From NCBI RefSeq assembly GCF_000001735.4, contig NC_003074.8, positions 21,955,261-22,019,260 of the forward strand: a DNA stretch of 64,000 nucleotides, given 5' to 3'. The translations under genes and the position numbers were made by a program. Shown here in pieces: positions 45,770 through 58,811 of this stretch (position 1 is the first letter of the stretch; every line of letters begins with the position of its first letter). This stretch comes from Arabidopsis thaliana (lineage: Eukaryota > Streptophyta > Magnoliopsida > Brassicales > Brassicaceae). The notes below the pieces were generated by a model that was not told the origin of the DNA, did not search any database, and was given only the letters and a program-made list of their open reading frames with translations.

Positions 45770-48700
45770 TCATTCTCTAAGGGGCATGACAGGACCATTG
45801 CATAAACTTGGTCTTTGGCTACAGTTCTCATCATGACTTGTAATCTCTTCTGGGATTTGGTTCTCCATCGCGGTTTGATTCTGTATCTCATGGTGTTTAT
45901 GATTCTGAGACTGAATGTGGCTCTCAATCTTGATTACCTGATTCTAATAAAAGGTATGCAGTTCGATATGAGGATGGAATATTGCCAGATGCAACAAAAC
46001 TATGTATACTTTATCCCTAAGTATGAAAGGATACGCTAGTAAATGAATGCACTGAGATATAACGTTTCAATTCATATGAAGGAATTTCGAAGAAGAAGAA
46101 AAGAAGAATCAACTTGTTGAGCATCTAACCTTGTACAAGTATTTCTTACGAAGTTTTATGGCTGTGCGTATGCATCTTCTCACTCTAATTGCAAGCAGCT
46201 TGTCATTACAAATCTGAAAATATCTAAAATCAGTAAGAAGTTTTATCGTAGTATAAAAAGTACAACAGTAGTATTCAGCAAAGAAACAAAGCCCAACATG
46301 CACAAATGCAGTGAAAAACATCCTACCTTTATCATGTCATCGATCGAGCGAGTTTCTTTCATGATTTTATGCCGATTCATGATTAGAATAGCCGCCACAC
46401 AAAAGACTGGAAGAGGGTCATCTCCTTTCCCACAGGATGAAACTACACAAGAGGCATGGGTTCTTTCATTCCTAGACCATAAATTTCTTGTCAAGCCACA
46501 TAAACTGTATGAACCTGCTGGCTTCATCCCAAAATCATCAGACAGCGGACCAGTTTTTGGCAATGGACCACTTTCTGGCAGTAGACCGCTCTTGGACAAC
46601 AGACTGCTCTTTGAAGTCCGGTCGCTCTTTGAAGTTGATTCACTATTTGTAGTTGTGCCATTTCCATCATCTATTTTATGGTCCCCCATATCAACTCCAG
46701 ATCGTTTTGGAAGCTGAACAACCAACGGCTTCAAGCAATCCTTCTCTAAAGTTTCAGCAAAAGACTCATCAAAATCAGCAGCCCACATCATCTACAACAG
46801 ATAAAGATCCATGAATACATATGCAAGAGTTTTGAATCTGGTACGTGAAGGCACATATGTATAATAAGAAATCCAAGATTCTCTTTTCTACCAGTCTCTT
46901 GCAACCACTACATAACTAAAATCCATTTGTTATCATGAGTGAGACACAAATTCTAGTAAGGGCCTGACTGGTTTAAACGCGGCGGCTGCGGTTGCGGGAG
47001 TTTGCGGAAACGGACGGTTGCGGTTTCAAACGATATCAAGCGTTTTCAACGACTGGTTGAGCGTTTGATAATGGGTGCGTTTGCGAGAGTTTTATGACTG
47101 GTAAACCAGCGGGTGCAATAGTAATTAAATAAAAATAACCAAAATAAATATAATATATTACTATAAAAAGAAATAAAAATACAATATATTATTATGATAA
47201 ATTGATAATATTAGAAAAGTTGAACATGCTTAATAATTAAAACCATAAATAAAACTCTAAATTCAAAAATAAATAAATTTTGTAAGAAAAAAACTTAATC
47301 CTTTATGTATTTGGTACATCACCAAAAATTGTATCAAGTAGTGTGATACAAATCGAAACATGCATTCAATCAAAAAACTCAAAAGAATACAAAATAAAAA
47401 AACAACGATGCAATGAAATACTTAAAAAATTATACTAGCTAATGAATGGATAAAAAGATAGATGATACTTAAGTTTGATTATTGATTTTGATTTTCATCA
47501 GTTTGGGTGAATGTCATAATTGAGAGAATAAGGTTACAATATATTATAATAGTGATTAGGGTGGAAGCCAAAATTATTTTAATTAATTAAAAAATAAATT
47601 ATTTTAATTAATTAGAAAAAGAATTATTTTTTTCTAACCTAACCGCTACCGCCCGCAACCGCAAACGCTTGCGGAAAGGAGCTTTTGAAATCCGGCGATT
47701 TCGAGCGGTCCAAAGCGGTATTTAGCGGTTTCTATGATTGGTGCCAATCGCTAACAACCGCTACCACCCGCAAACGTAGCATTTGCGGGTGAAAGAGGGA
47801 GAACCAATCAAGCCCTAACTAATCTTAATACAATAATTTAAACAGCTAAATCAAAGTCAAAATTTGTAGGTAAGGAAAAATTTCCAACTTTCTACTCTGC
47901 TCACCGCAAGAAACCTATCACAACTATTTAACTACTTTGTGGGTTATAAGATAAAGGAACAAGAAACTGGCAACACAAAGCAAACAGCAGAAGAATTACC
48001 AACCTCCCACATCCTCAGAGCCTTGTTAAAAGACAACTCTCGTCGAAACAACACTAACAGCATCCGGAACGCAAAGTGAAGGCTTTCAGCACCAATACGT
48101 GATAGGTGTGAAAACATTTCTTTATCTGTGAGTTGCAATATACGCCATAGTGATTGCAATTGATCCATTACTCCAGTTGGTCCCTCCATCTGGAAATTAG
48201 CACGCTACAGTAATAACCACATAGCAAAAGAACATCATATTACACCACAGCCTTTGTCACTTGCTGGTAGGGGAAAACTAAAACACATGTTACGTATCAG
48301 TAAGCATTGGAATACCGTTCTTCTTATGAGCATTTCAAAGCACCAAAAGGCGTCAGCATTATCTTCAAAAAGAAATACAAATGGAGACACTAAATCGCTC
48401 ATTCCTGTCCACAGATTCGCAACCAGACAGTTAGTATCCTACATTAGTATGAACTCATACGAGCGCCGTTTTATAACACGTTACAAACCCAACACAAGAG
48501 AGATTTGGGACCTTGGCAATAACCAGTTGCAGGATCAACCCAAGCATAGACCGCAAGGATATCTGACATTCTACCTAGATTTCCTGGATCCTCATAGAAC
48601 TCAAGGTGGCTATCTGTCCTTACCACGTCAACAACTGAGGAAACAAAAAGCAATTTTTAATTCGGATTAGTGACCATTAATGTGCAGACTGAAACTGAAA

Positions 48701-50142
48701 AGCAAGACTTCCTGTAAGATCTTGAAATAAAAGAAATGCGCACAAGTGGTACCTATCCGGTGCAATGTCCAAAGCCATTCAGAGACTCGATCTTCCTTTA
48801 CAGTCCCACCACGAGTATGAGTCTCCCTTGCCGACGGCGTTTCAGGGACATCTGATATTCTCAAACCATCAACAATCTCTGACGTGCAGACAGAATGAGA
48901 CAACTTTTCAACAGATTGAAGATGTACAACTTCAATTTCTGAGTTAATAGAAGCAGTTACATCATTATAAGAAGACCCATGCGGTTCTATAACTAAATCT
49001 GCATTCTTGTCAATTCGAAAACTGTGCATTCTCTCATCCTCCGATCTTAAATCACTTTGCGTTGAAGTTTCTTCATCTGGAGTAGAAAGTCCTTTCTTGC
49101 CTAAACTACTCCTCCCAAACAAATCTGTGACCGGTAGAGAGGGAAAGTCAAAGATATCATCTGCAAATGGACCAGGGGAAGGAAAGCCATATGGACTGGA
49201 CGGGGGTACAAAAGAAGAAGTTTCATATATTGTGCTATCAGGACTGACTAGGTCAACTGACTCACTGGAGCTTCCACTTCTGCGCACAGGAGATTTTTCA
49301 GTATCATTATTACTCCAATCACCGTGATTGTCAGTGTTCTCATGCCCATCTAAACAAGCTTCCCGGCTTTCATCTATATCCTCCTTTACTACCTCATTTT
49401 TGTATGATTTTCGCATATCCATAACTTTAGATCCGACAACATAGGCAAGTGAACCAGTTCCCACAGTCGAATGCATCATCTGGCATTGCTTGAGCAGCTC
49501 ATTGTATCGTTCTCTGCATAAATTATGAACAGCTTATTAAGCTTTTTCCATAAAACTTGAGTTTCACATAGCACTCCATCACGATACAACATGAAAGCAA
49601 ACAAACTGCCCAACCTTCGAGCTACCCTGAGTTGCGTACGATACTCAGAGGTGCTGCTTAATGCATAACAGCCAAGGAGAAATTCCCAAACTTCAGCTCT
49701 TATGGATGGATCGATTCCCTTAAAAAAAGCACAAAGGAAATGCATTAGAATACCATGTTAAAGAACAAACAACAATGGGATAGCCTGAGCAGCTAAAAAA
49801 TCATCTGCAAACATACCCCCAAAATAATTAATTTGAGCGCCTTGTGGAAACTGGAAACCTTTCCATCGCCATCGAATAAAGCCTGCCACTTCTCAGGCTT
49901 AAGCATTTTGCCAATCTGTACATTTGAAACACTTATAATCATCAATGCTACATCTGAGTAAAGTTCAAGTAAAAAGATGAACTAGAGAGTGAAAGAAGGG
50001 ATCTTACAGTCAAAACAACTTGTATGCGAGATTGTGAAAGACAAGGCTCTCTCAGATCCCGAACCAAAGATGCCACTTTTTGTAGACTTACAAGACCAGC
50101 TTTCCGACGAGTCCATTTCTTTCCCTCTCCAGCAGAAAACAT
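45770..50142 (-). CDS. TBC-domain RabGAP with split catalytic domain
   Basis: Ten exons, read leftward: 50008-50142, 49817-49915, 49615-49718, 49513-48753, 48512-48634, 48316-48404, 48004-48189, 46327-46791, 46130-46213, 45770-45937. They encode 737 residues with all phases consistent. The TBC domain starts at GIDPSIRAEVWEFLLGCY (about 79). It is interrupted by about 250 Ser/acidic residues encoded in exon 4, then resumes with the Arg finger IVVDVVR (Ile366, Asp369, Arg372) and the Gln finger YCQG (Tyr405, Gln407). Both fingers are present, so it should speed GTP hydrolysis on a Rab GTPase in membrane traffic; the Rab is unknown. After the domain is a Ser-rich linker with KSGLLPESGPLPKTGPL repeats and a Gln/His-rich tail. 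A transposon sits in the 1.2-kb seventh intron. Confidence 0.9.
46960..47815. mobile_element. PIF/Harbinger-like non-autonomous element, 856 bp, in a TBC-gene intron
   Basis: The ends are GGGCCTGACTGGTT on the left and, inverted, GGGCTTGATTGGTT on the right, with a TAA duplication on each side (46957-46959 and 47816-47818). A 3-bp TWA target and GGGC-type ends are features of PIF/Harbinger and Tourist-like MITEs. Subterminal arms are rich in GCGGTTGCGG/CCGCAACCGC; the centre is AT-rich and non-coding. It lies between exons 7 and 8, so splicing must pass over it. Confidence 0.75.
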
Positions 50143-53100
50143 CAGTAATCAAAACACACAAACACCAACCCTCCCTCCCCAATTCCCACTTGTTCCTTCA
50201 CAAACGGAATCATCCGTTCTCAAAGCAGCCCAAAAGCAGTACAGAAACCTGCAATACAAGAGAGTAAACACAGTCAATATGTCACATATAATGGACGAAC
50301 ACACATTGCTTTATCTGTCATTGACAATCAAAAGATAGATAAACCAGTGACCAATCGATATCAACCGATACCCGAAAGCAGCCCAACACAAAAGGAATCT
50401 AGAACGAGAACAAAAAAAAAACTCACTTTAACGACATCTCAATAATCCCAGATAGAAAAGGTTTGAAATTTGAAAACTTGATGACATAGTAATCTACAAA
50501 CATGAATCATTCGATCCCGTTCAACAGAAATCGGTTCCTCAAATACATGGATAAATCTAACATCCTTTGATGAGCAATGAAATACATAAAATGGTGAATG
50601 CGATACTCAATGCGGACAGACATAGAGAGAACCTGTAGAAGAAGATCATGGAGGACATTCTTCTCCGGTGAACATTTTTTCTTCCCAGGGAAAGTCCGTT
50701 GATTTATCCCTGCCTGCCTTTTCTCTCTTTCTCTTTTTCTGTGTTTCGCAAAAGTTTCTCTTTTTAATTTAGGTTGACATTTCAATTAGTCAATTTGTTA
50801 CACTTTATCAAGAAACTTGTATTTGTTACGAACAAGCTGAAATGAAATCGACAACAATATTGTTTGACTTTGTTGTTGATCATCCAATAGATAAATTTTA
50901 AGAAATAAAGGGAAAAAAAAACTATATTTGTTGAATTCTTCTTAATTTCACATAATGGGCCTTAAGGATCCATATTTCGGCTTGTATGTTTAGGCCTGTT
51001 TTGGTTTATCTAAGATGGATGGTCCAAAGCTTAAAAAGACTACAGCGAACGATTTCGCCAGCAACATATAATTAATATCGCTAAAAGAACTGAATCCCCA
51101 TGCCCGTTGATAATTGGTATGTTATGCATTTGATCGCACTAGATTTTTTGATCAACTTGATCTTTTTATTCTTATTAAATTTTGACGGACCTAGCTAGCT
51201 TTATTTTATGCCAGTGCGAAAGATACTAATATTGAAAATTGGGTGGTGAGCCAACATAGCACAAGTGGCAAAAGGCAAACTACTGAACTATACATTAAAA
51301 TTTTGTGTATACTAAAAATGTCTTCTCTTCTATTAAATCTAACAAAGAAAGGGAAAAATAGTTAAGGTTACGTACTTATCAATAATCAATCTATCATTCG
51401 ATGTTAGAAAGCGACCAACGTCATAAGTTGACATTACCTGAAAAAAGAATTACAGTGGAAATCTTCTACTTCGACGACGCGCGTTAACATTTGTATATAT
51501 ATATTAACAATTGTAACTTTATTAAAGATTTCTTTACTTTACTGCGATTGAATATTATGATGACTTCTTTTTATTTATTCTTTGTGCAAACGATTGACGA
51601 AAGAACCTTTCTATAGTATAAAAGAAGTACTAAAAGGTACACCTGTTCTCTAAACAATAAACATGACATGATATATGAATATACTTCTGATTAACAGCGA
51701 ACATGGACTAAAATAAAATACTCCTCTCTTTTTCTGTCGACAGATATTTTTTTATCTACATATCGTTAAATACTTGAATTAGTATATAAGACAATCCGAT
51801 GTTTTTTTTTTAGACAACTAATATTGTAATTGATTTGGACCGTTTCAGCCATATCCCGTGTTATTAATACAGTATGCAAACCATTTTGGAGCGTACGATC
51901 TTGATCCGTTTTTTTTTATTTATTAGACCTTCGTATACCCTATAAAAATTTGAAATTGAGTATCTAAACTGAGTTTTTAAATCATATACACTGTACATTT
52001 GATTCAATTTAGACAAACTAGTTACGTGCCAACACGAAAAGTAAACTAGATATAAATATATAATCCCTACACCGCGCGCATAGGTAATGGAAAAACTAAT
52101 CACACTAAGAAATGTAAAGAAGGGTTTAAAAAGTAAAAAAGATGTCCACAGCAAATAGGGGAACAAGCACATTGCTACAAGATACGTAAGGTAGGCTTTG
52201 TATATTGTTGAAGATTCCACGTATGGAGCTAAGGAATCTTGAAAGAGAATCCGAATCTTAGAAAGAAAAATAGACGGTCAGGATTCTTCATATCTCTCCA
52301 CTTTAAGAATCTGTTTTAAGGAGAATAACATGTAACGACAAGAGAAAGTGGATCATTCGTGACATAAGCGCCCATAATTTGATGTTTACTTTAATGCCCC
52401 GGGTAACACATACTTTGTTGTTCTCGAAGTATTTGATATTTCATTGAATCCTCTTAATTGGAGTACATAAGTTCTCACTTCTCAGCAACGATGAAATAAA
52501 AAAAAATGACAAAAGAGAGTTCTAAACCACACTAATCTCTAAATTGTATCTCAAGAGATCACTATATGAATAAGCCAGCTTTGATAAAAGTTTTTAAGTG
52601 TTGATCGAAAATACTGACTAACGCTTAGATGATTAATTTATGTAAAGATGATACAATTATTGTTTTTCTATGGTGTTTAAATATTTGTGGTCTTCTGCTA
52701 TTTGCAAATATTTAATTAATTTTCATGTGTATTAAAGAATTGTTATATCTCTGCCGACAGACGCTCCTATACTATGGGAGATCCAAAGCAAATTTTAAAC
52801 TAATATGTGGTCTATTAATTTAAAACAAAATGGCTTAGGTTTAGGATGATCCTCGGTATTATATGCAAAATGCTTAAATTAAATATAAACGAAAGTAAAC
52901 AAAAAAGAGTGACATATATAAGCAGTAAACAAAAAGAGTATTTTAATGGGAAAAAAACATATACAACTATTGTCATTAAGCTCACGACAGCATAGCAAAA
53001 TATATATAGTCGAAGATTACTGTATCAATGGCAACAAATTATATATGAATTATCTTAATCTTACCGATTACTAGTCAAAACACTTTGAATGTCTCCACAT

Positions 53101-54391
53101 TACCCATTTTTTTTCTATACTTCCCAAACCTACCTCTGAATCTGATAATACAGTAACTACATGAGTAATAAAAAGTCTAAAAAAGAGAAGAGAAATGAGT
53201 TTATTTCCATATTTTTGTCGCTTTAAAAGGTTTTGTTTGATAAGGGAAAGTCGGCATGAGAAAGAGGAGAAAGTGACAGCTCTCTGATAAAAAGAGGGAA
53301 TGAAGGAGAAGAATTTACGTCAGATTACGCAATTTTATGTCTTCCCCAAATCTAACTGTTGTCCACGTGTCATTTTCCTCTTCACTGTAGATTTAACTTA
53401 TCCTCCTTTGTCATCCTTTTCATTATCTGTATTTTTTGTTCTTTCTTTTTCTGTTTTGCTTAACCTTTTCTATATCCTTTTTAAAATAATAATAAAATCT
53501 CTATCAATTCAATATTTTTTTTTGCAGTAATATTATTTACTGAGAGTCACCTTTAAAGAATAAAAGATATAAAAAAAATCCAATAATAAAAAGGTAATTG
53601 TACTTTACTTTTCACATTACGTCATCCGTGGTAGTGGGGTCGATTAGGACGCATCATTTTTTTTTTACGGCTCAGTGACTCACACACACACGCCAAAAGC
53701 AGAGTTTATTAAAAACAGAGTAAATTCGCTATTCCAATCAAAAGGTGAAAGAAAAAAAAACTCAAGAGTCTCTCCTCCATTAATGGAAGGAACCGTTTCT
53801 CTTTCTATGTGCTGATTGCTGATGTAGCTCCCACGAGCTCAAGAGTAAGCTTCTACCGCAATTTCCTCTAACTGAAACCAAATCGGCTCTTTACTAATTT
53901 TACAATAAAGTTTCCTCTTTTATCTTTCCTCTCTGGCTAATTAAACTTTCTCTTCCTCAATACCCCATTCAAGTTTCAACTCTTCTACACTGTGTCTTAC
54001 AGCTTCATGCTCCAGGTTTAGGTCTAAAACTCATAATCTGGTTCTCTTTTTTTCGGTGGGGTTTGTTTACTTTTGCTACTAGATAATGACTTTTAGATTC
54101 CTTCTGTATGTCTTGTTATTGTTTTCACGTTTTTTTTTTAACCAAACAATAGCAAAATTGTTACATGTTTTGGATGTTCATTTCTGTGATTTGGGATTAT
54201 TTTTACCTTTTCCTTGCGGTGAAGTTTGTCCTGTTTCGTAATTTGTGAACATATGAATAATTTAGTGTTTGTGATTACCTGCTTTGTGTAGGATACTGAT
54301 TAGCATTTCTCAATTGAATCAAACTGCTGAAGACATCTGTATTACAAGGAAACCAAACCAGTCAGGAAACAAAAAGTCTCTGTCTTTGGCC
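50143..54391. other. TBC-gene leader, long gene-poor spacer, and NLP9 promoter/leader
   Basis: From 50.15 to 50.78 kb is probable TBC-gene leader, possibly with an intron starting at CAG|GTTCTC near 50.63 kb. From 50.8 to about 53.7 kb is AT-rich spacer, the longest gene-free stretch here, with no supported frame, RNA gene or repeat. From 53.7 kb is the NLP9 leader, with a likely 5' UTR intron from TCCAG|GTTTAG (54016) to TGTGTAG (54290). No upstream ATG lies in the leader after that splice. Confidence 0.5.
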
Positions 54392-57300
54392 ATGGAGAAC
54401 CCATCAGCATCCAGAGATAATAAAGGTTTCTGTTTTCCAGATATTCCAGTAGAAGAAATGGATGGCTGGGTTAAGAATTTGATCTCTGAAGAAGATATGT
54501 TTAGCTCCTCTTCAACTTCAGAGCTTATGAATTTCGAATCTTTTGCTTCATGGTGCAACAGCCCTTCCGCTGCAGATATCTTGTTCACTCAATACGGTTT
54601 ATCGACCTCTCAATCTATTATACCTTTCGGAGGCTTAGAAGGCTCATACGCTTGCGAGAAAAGACCGTTAGACTGTACTAGTGTTCCAAGGTCATTGAGC
54701 CATTCTCTTGATGAGAAGATGCTCAAAGCATTAAGTTTGTTTATGGAGTTCTCTGGAGAGGGAATTCTGGCACAGTTTTGGACTCCTATTAAGACAGGAG
54801 ATCAGTACATGCTTAGTACTTGTGATCAGGCGTATCTGCTTGACTCGAGGCTATCTGGATACCGTGAAGCGTCGAGGAGATTCACTTTCTCTGCTGAAGC
54901 AAATCAATGCTCTTATCCAGGTCTTCCAGGCAGAGTCTTTATCTCTGGAGTTCCTGAGTGGACATCAAACGTTATGTATTACAAGACTGCTGAATATTTA
55001 AGGATGAAGCATGCATTAGATAACGAAGTCCGTGGTTCGATTGCAATTCCTGTCCTTGAAGCATCAGGTTCTTCTTGTTGTGCAGTTCTGGAACTTGTGA
55101 CATGTAGGGAAAAACCAAACTTTGATGTGGAGATGAACTCTGTTTGCCGTGCTCTGCAGGTAATTAACTAACCTTATCTCTCTTCTCTTTGTGTATGTGT
55201 CTTTGCTTCTTCTTTCTTTTATCTCTCTTCACTCATGTTTTTGTCTATGTTTTTCAGGCCGTGAACTTACAAACATCAACTATTCCTCGTCGCCAGTACC
55301 TTTCAAGTAATCAAAAAGAAGCTTTGGCTGAAATAAGAGATGTTCTCAGAGCAGTGTGCTATGCACATAGGTTGCCTTTAGCTCTAGCTTGGATTCCCTG
55401 TAGTTACTCCAAAGGAGCAAACGATGAGTTGGTAAAGGTTTATGGAAAAAACTCAAAGGAATGTTCTCTTCTTTGCATAGAAGAGACATCATGTTATGTG
55501 AATGATATGGAAATGGAAGGCTTTGTGAATGCATGTTTGGAGCATTATCTAAGAGAAGGGCAAGGAATTGTTGGCAAAGCACTCATATCAAACAAACCGT
55601 CTTTCTCATCTGATGTAAAGACATTTGATATCTGCGAGTACCCTCTTGTTCAACATGCTCGAAAGTTTGGTCTTAATGCTGCAGTTGCTACCAAACTGAG
55701 GAGCACATTCACTGGTGACAATGACTATATACTTGAGTTTTTTTTACCTGTAAGTATGAAGGGAAGCTCAGAACAACAACTTTTGCTGGACAGTCTCTCG
55801 GGCACCATGCAGAGACTATGTCGGACTCTGAAAACTGTTTCAGATGCTGAATCAATTGACGGTACAGAATTTGGATCTCGTAGTGTAGAAATGACAAATC
55901 TCCCACAGGCTACTGTATCCGTTGGAAGCTTTCATACGACATTTCTTGATACTGACGTCAACTCTACTCGAAGTACCTTTTCGAACATCTCCTCTAATAA
56001 AAGAAATGAAATGGCAGGTTCTCAAGGCACTCTTCAGCAGGTATGATGATGCATCTAATCCATTCATTTACTCTAATATATTTTGATACATGCTGCTAGG
56101 TATAGAGACTGAGTATTGTTGTATATCTTACATAGGAAATTAGCGGAGCAAGAAGATTAGAGAAGAAGAAAAGCAGTACAGAGAAGAATGTGAGCTTAAA
56201 TGTTCTCCAACAATACTTCTCTGGGAGCTTAAAGGATGCTGCAAAAAGCCTTGGTGGTGAGAAACTAGTACTAGTAGTGCTCTTTGCTTGTTTCCCTTAC
56301 AAGATTATTCAATTGCTGATCCTTGGATGTTTTTCTTTTTGCTTTCTTTCTGCAGTTTGTCCGACTACACTAAAAAGGATATGTAGACAACACGGAATTA
56401 TGAGATGGCCATCTCGAAAGATTAACAAAGTGAATAGGTCACTAAGGAAAATACAGACGGTGCTTGACTCTGTCCAGGGTGTAGAAGGAGGACTGAAGTT
56501 TGACTCGGTGACAGGGGAATTTGTAGCAGTTGGCCCTTTTATACAAGAATTTGGGACCCAAAAGAGTCTGTCTTCTCATGATGAAGATGCACTTGCAAGA
56601 AGCCAAGGTGATATGGATGAAGATGTGTCAGTAGAGCCTTTGGAAGTTAAATCTCATGATGGTGGCGGTGTCAAGTTGGAGGAGGATGTTGAAACAAACC
56701 ACCAAGCGGGACCAGGTAAAAAATAATAACTACATTTTAAGACCTTTTTTGGAGGAGCTATAAGAATGTGAATATGGTCTAACAAAAGATCATTCTCATT
56801 GTGTTCAGGATCCTTGAAGAAGCCATGGACTTGGATAAGCAAACAGTCTGGCTTGATCTATAGTGATGATACCGACATAGGAAAAAGAAGTGAAGAGGTA
56901 AACAAGGATAAAGAAGACCTTTGTGTTCGAAGGTGCTTGAGCTCTGTAGCACTTGCAGGTGATGGAATGAATACAAGAATCGAGCGAGGTAATGGAACTG
57001 TAGAACCAAACCACTCCATATCAAGTAGCATGTCGGATTCATCAAATAGCTCAGGAGCAGTTTTGCTGGGAAGTTCATCTGCTTCCTTGGAACAAAACTG
57101 GAACCAAATAAGAACTCATAACAATAGCGGTGAAAGCGGATCAAGTTCAACACTAACCGTAAAAGCCACTTACAGAGAGGACACTGTACGTTTCAAGCTT
57201 GATCCATACGTTGTTGGGTGTTCTCAGCTCTACAGAGAAGTGGCTAAGCGTTTCAAGCTGCAAGAAGGTGCCTTTCAGTTGAAATACTTGGATGATGAAG

Positions 57301-57461
57301 AAGAATGGGTGATGTTGGTCACAGATTCTGATCTCCATGAATGCTTCGAGATATTAAATGGTATGAGAAAACATACAGTGAAGTTTCTGGTCCGTGATAT
57401 ACCGAACACCGCAATGGGAAGTTCCGCAGGCAGCAATGGTTACCTCGGAACAGGCACCTAA
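54392..57461 (+). CDS. NLP9: NIN-like transcription factor NLP9
   Basis: Five exons (54392-55159, 55258-56040, 56136-56256, 56356-56715, 56809-57461) encode 894 residues. The start is the ATG at 54392, since the longer frame upstream has none. An N-terminal GAF-like regulatory region includes [20 protein letters not shown] and [19 protein letters not shown]. The RWP-RK DNA-binding domain (about 534-582) has the [20 protein letters not shown] helix and the namesake RWPSRK. The C-terminal PB1 domain ([20 protein letters not shown] to [17 protein letters not shown]) has basic and acidic faces for oligomerising. NLPs bind nitrate-responsive elements and switch on nitrate uptake and assimilation genes; the N-terminal half takes the nitrate signal and nuclear retention. 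Confidence 0.95.
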
Positions 57462-57940
57462 GCATCAATGTTATTGTGCTTAAATATGTACAGATAATCT
57501 ATGTTTGGTCTGACATTAGTTACTCATGTAGAAAGACAAAAAAAAAAAAAAAAAAAGGGTGCAGTGGAGTTGAAGAATGTATATAAACATAGAAAGACAC
57601 ATCACACAGATCCTATATTTTTGTCTCGAACAAGTCGTAGAAGTAAATCTGAATATATCAGAAACGCAAGGAGATAGAAGCTCAAATCTGTGGACTGCAG
57701 ATTAGACATACATGTTTTTTGTTTTGTTTTTGTCATCATCTTCATGTTTCCAACTTAATTTCTTTTGAAATATTCTACTTAAATTAAAGTTGTTTAAAAT
57801 AGGGCTATTATATTCCAGATTTCTTTTTAACAGCTTCTAGATTTCTTTTTATTTTATAACTTTTGGTATAATTATTCATTTTGGATCTAAATAAGTTTAT
57901 TTACGTACATCCGATCTAAAATAGTTTATTGATAAAGCTT
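57462..57940. other. NLP9 3' UTR and spacer
   Basis: NLP9 3' flank with a poly(A) run at about 57539-57556, then AT-rich spacer to the LINE target duplication. Confidence 0.5.
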
Positions 57941-58168
57941 TCTAATTAACTCATATTTTTTTTATTTTTTTTGTCGAAAGTGAATTTTATTGATTAAGAG
58001 TGACAAAAGTCATGATACAATTGTTCAAGAATCCAACTAGGGGGACAAACATTATCAGAGTAATAGTTACAATGGAGACAACCCTGTTTAGCAAGTAAAT
58101 GAGCTACCCTATTACACTTTCGTTGAGTGTATGAAAAACTGATGTTTTGGAATCTAATTAACTCATAT
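57941..58168 (-). mobile_element. 5'-truncated LINE (RNase H end) with perfect 16-bp target duplication
   Basis: TCTAATTAACTCATAT occurs at 57941-57956 and 58153-58168. Between them is a leftward insert whose 3' end is an A-rich tail (T-rich on the + strand from 57957). Its first codons are FQNISFSYTQRKCNRVAHLL, typical of the RNase H-like C-terminus of plant non-LTR retrotransposons, ending FCHS and stop at 57994. The coding part starts exactly at the duplication, so the insert is a dead, 5'-truncated copy. Confidence 0.88.
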
Positions 58169-58811
58169 ATATTCTTTTTTTTTAAACACCCATTTTTTTT
58201 TACCATAAATCAATTGTTCCAATATTTTCTTTCTATTCAATTTTTACATCTACAGTAATTATTGTATTATGAGGGGGTGATTTAGTTATCTATTTTGAAT
58301 GATTTGAGTTTTTTTGTGAGTTATAGATGATTTTGGGTAAATATAGTAAAATTGATAACTTATGAATTTTCCTAATAACCTAGAACACTTTTTTTTTTTT
58401 TTGAATACCTAGAACACTTTAAAATCATTAAAGACCAATCTTGGAAAAAAAAAATCAATAAAAGTGGATTTGAATATACTCTTTCAAATTCATTAGTTCA
58501 ATAGCATTGGATTTAGCAATTCTTATTATAACCAATAACACTAGATTTTTTATTAAAAAAATAATCTATGATAGGATAACATATGAATTATCATCCAAAA
58601 CAAATTAATTTATTGCTTGCCAAAAAAAAAAGGTATATTAATATTGTTACTTTTTCATTTTATTCCACCTATTGTTGTTATTATTTTGTTATATCTTTAT
58701 GTAATAGTAGTATACTAACGTAAGCTATAAAATTCTAATAGAAAATTCATCTATATATATATATTCTTATGGGGGTGTAATTGTGTAAACTCGTCCGTAA
58801 CAGATAACATA
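58169..58811. other. AT-rich spacer
   Basis: Very AT-rich with T-runs and short TA repeats. No gene seen. Confidence 0.5.

Noticed and set aside
51864-52220. 118-codon hydrophobic leftward frame in the 50.8-53.7 kb spacer
   Set aside because: Rich in Phe/Tyr/Leu as expected from translated T/A-rich DNA. No promoter, splice or family support.
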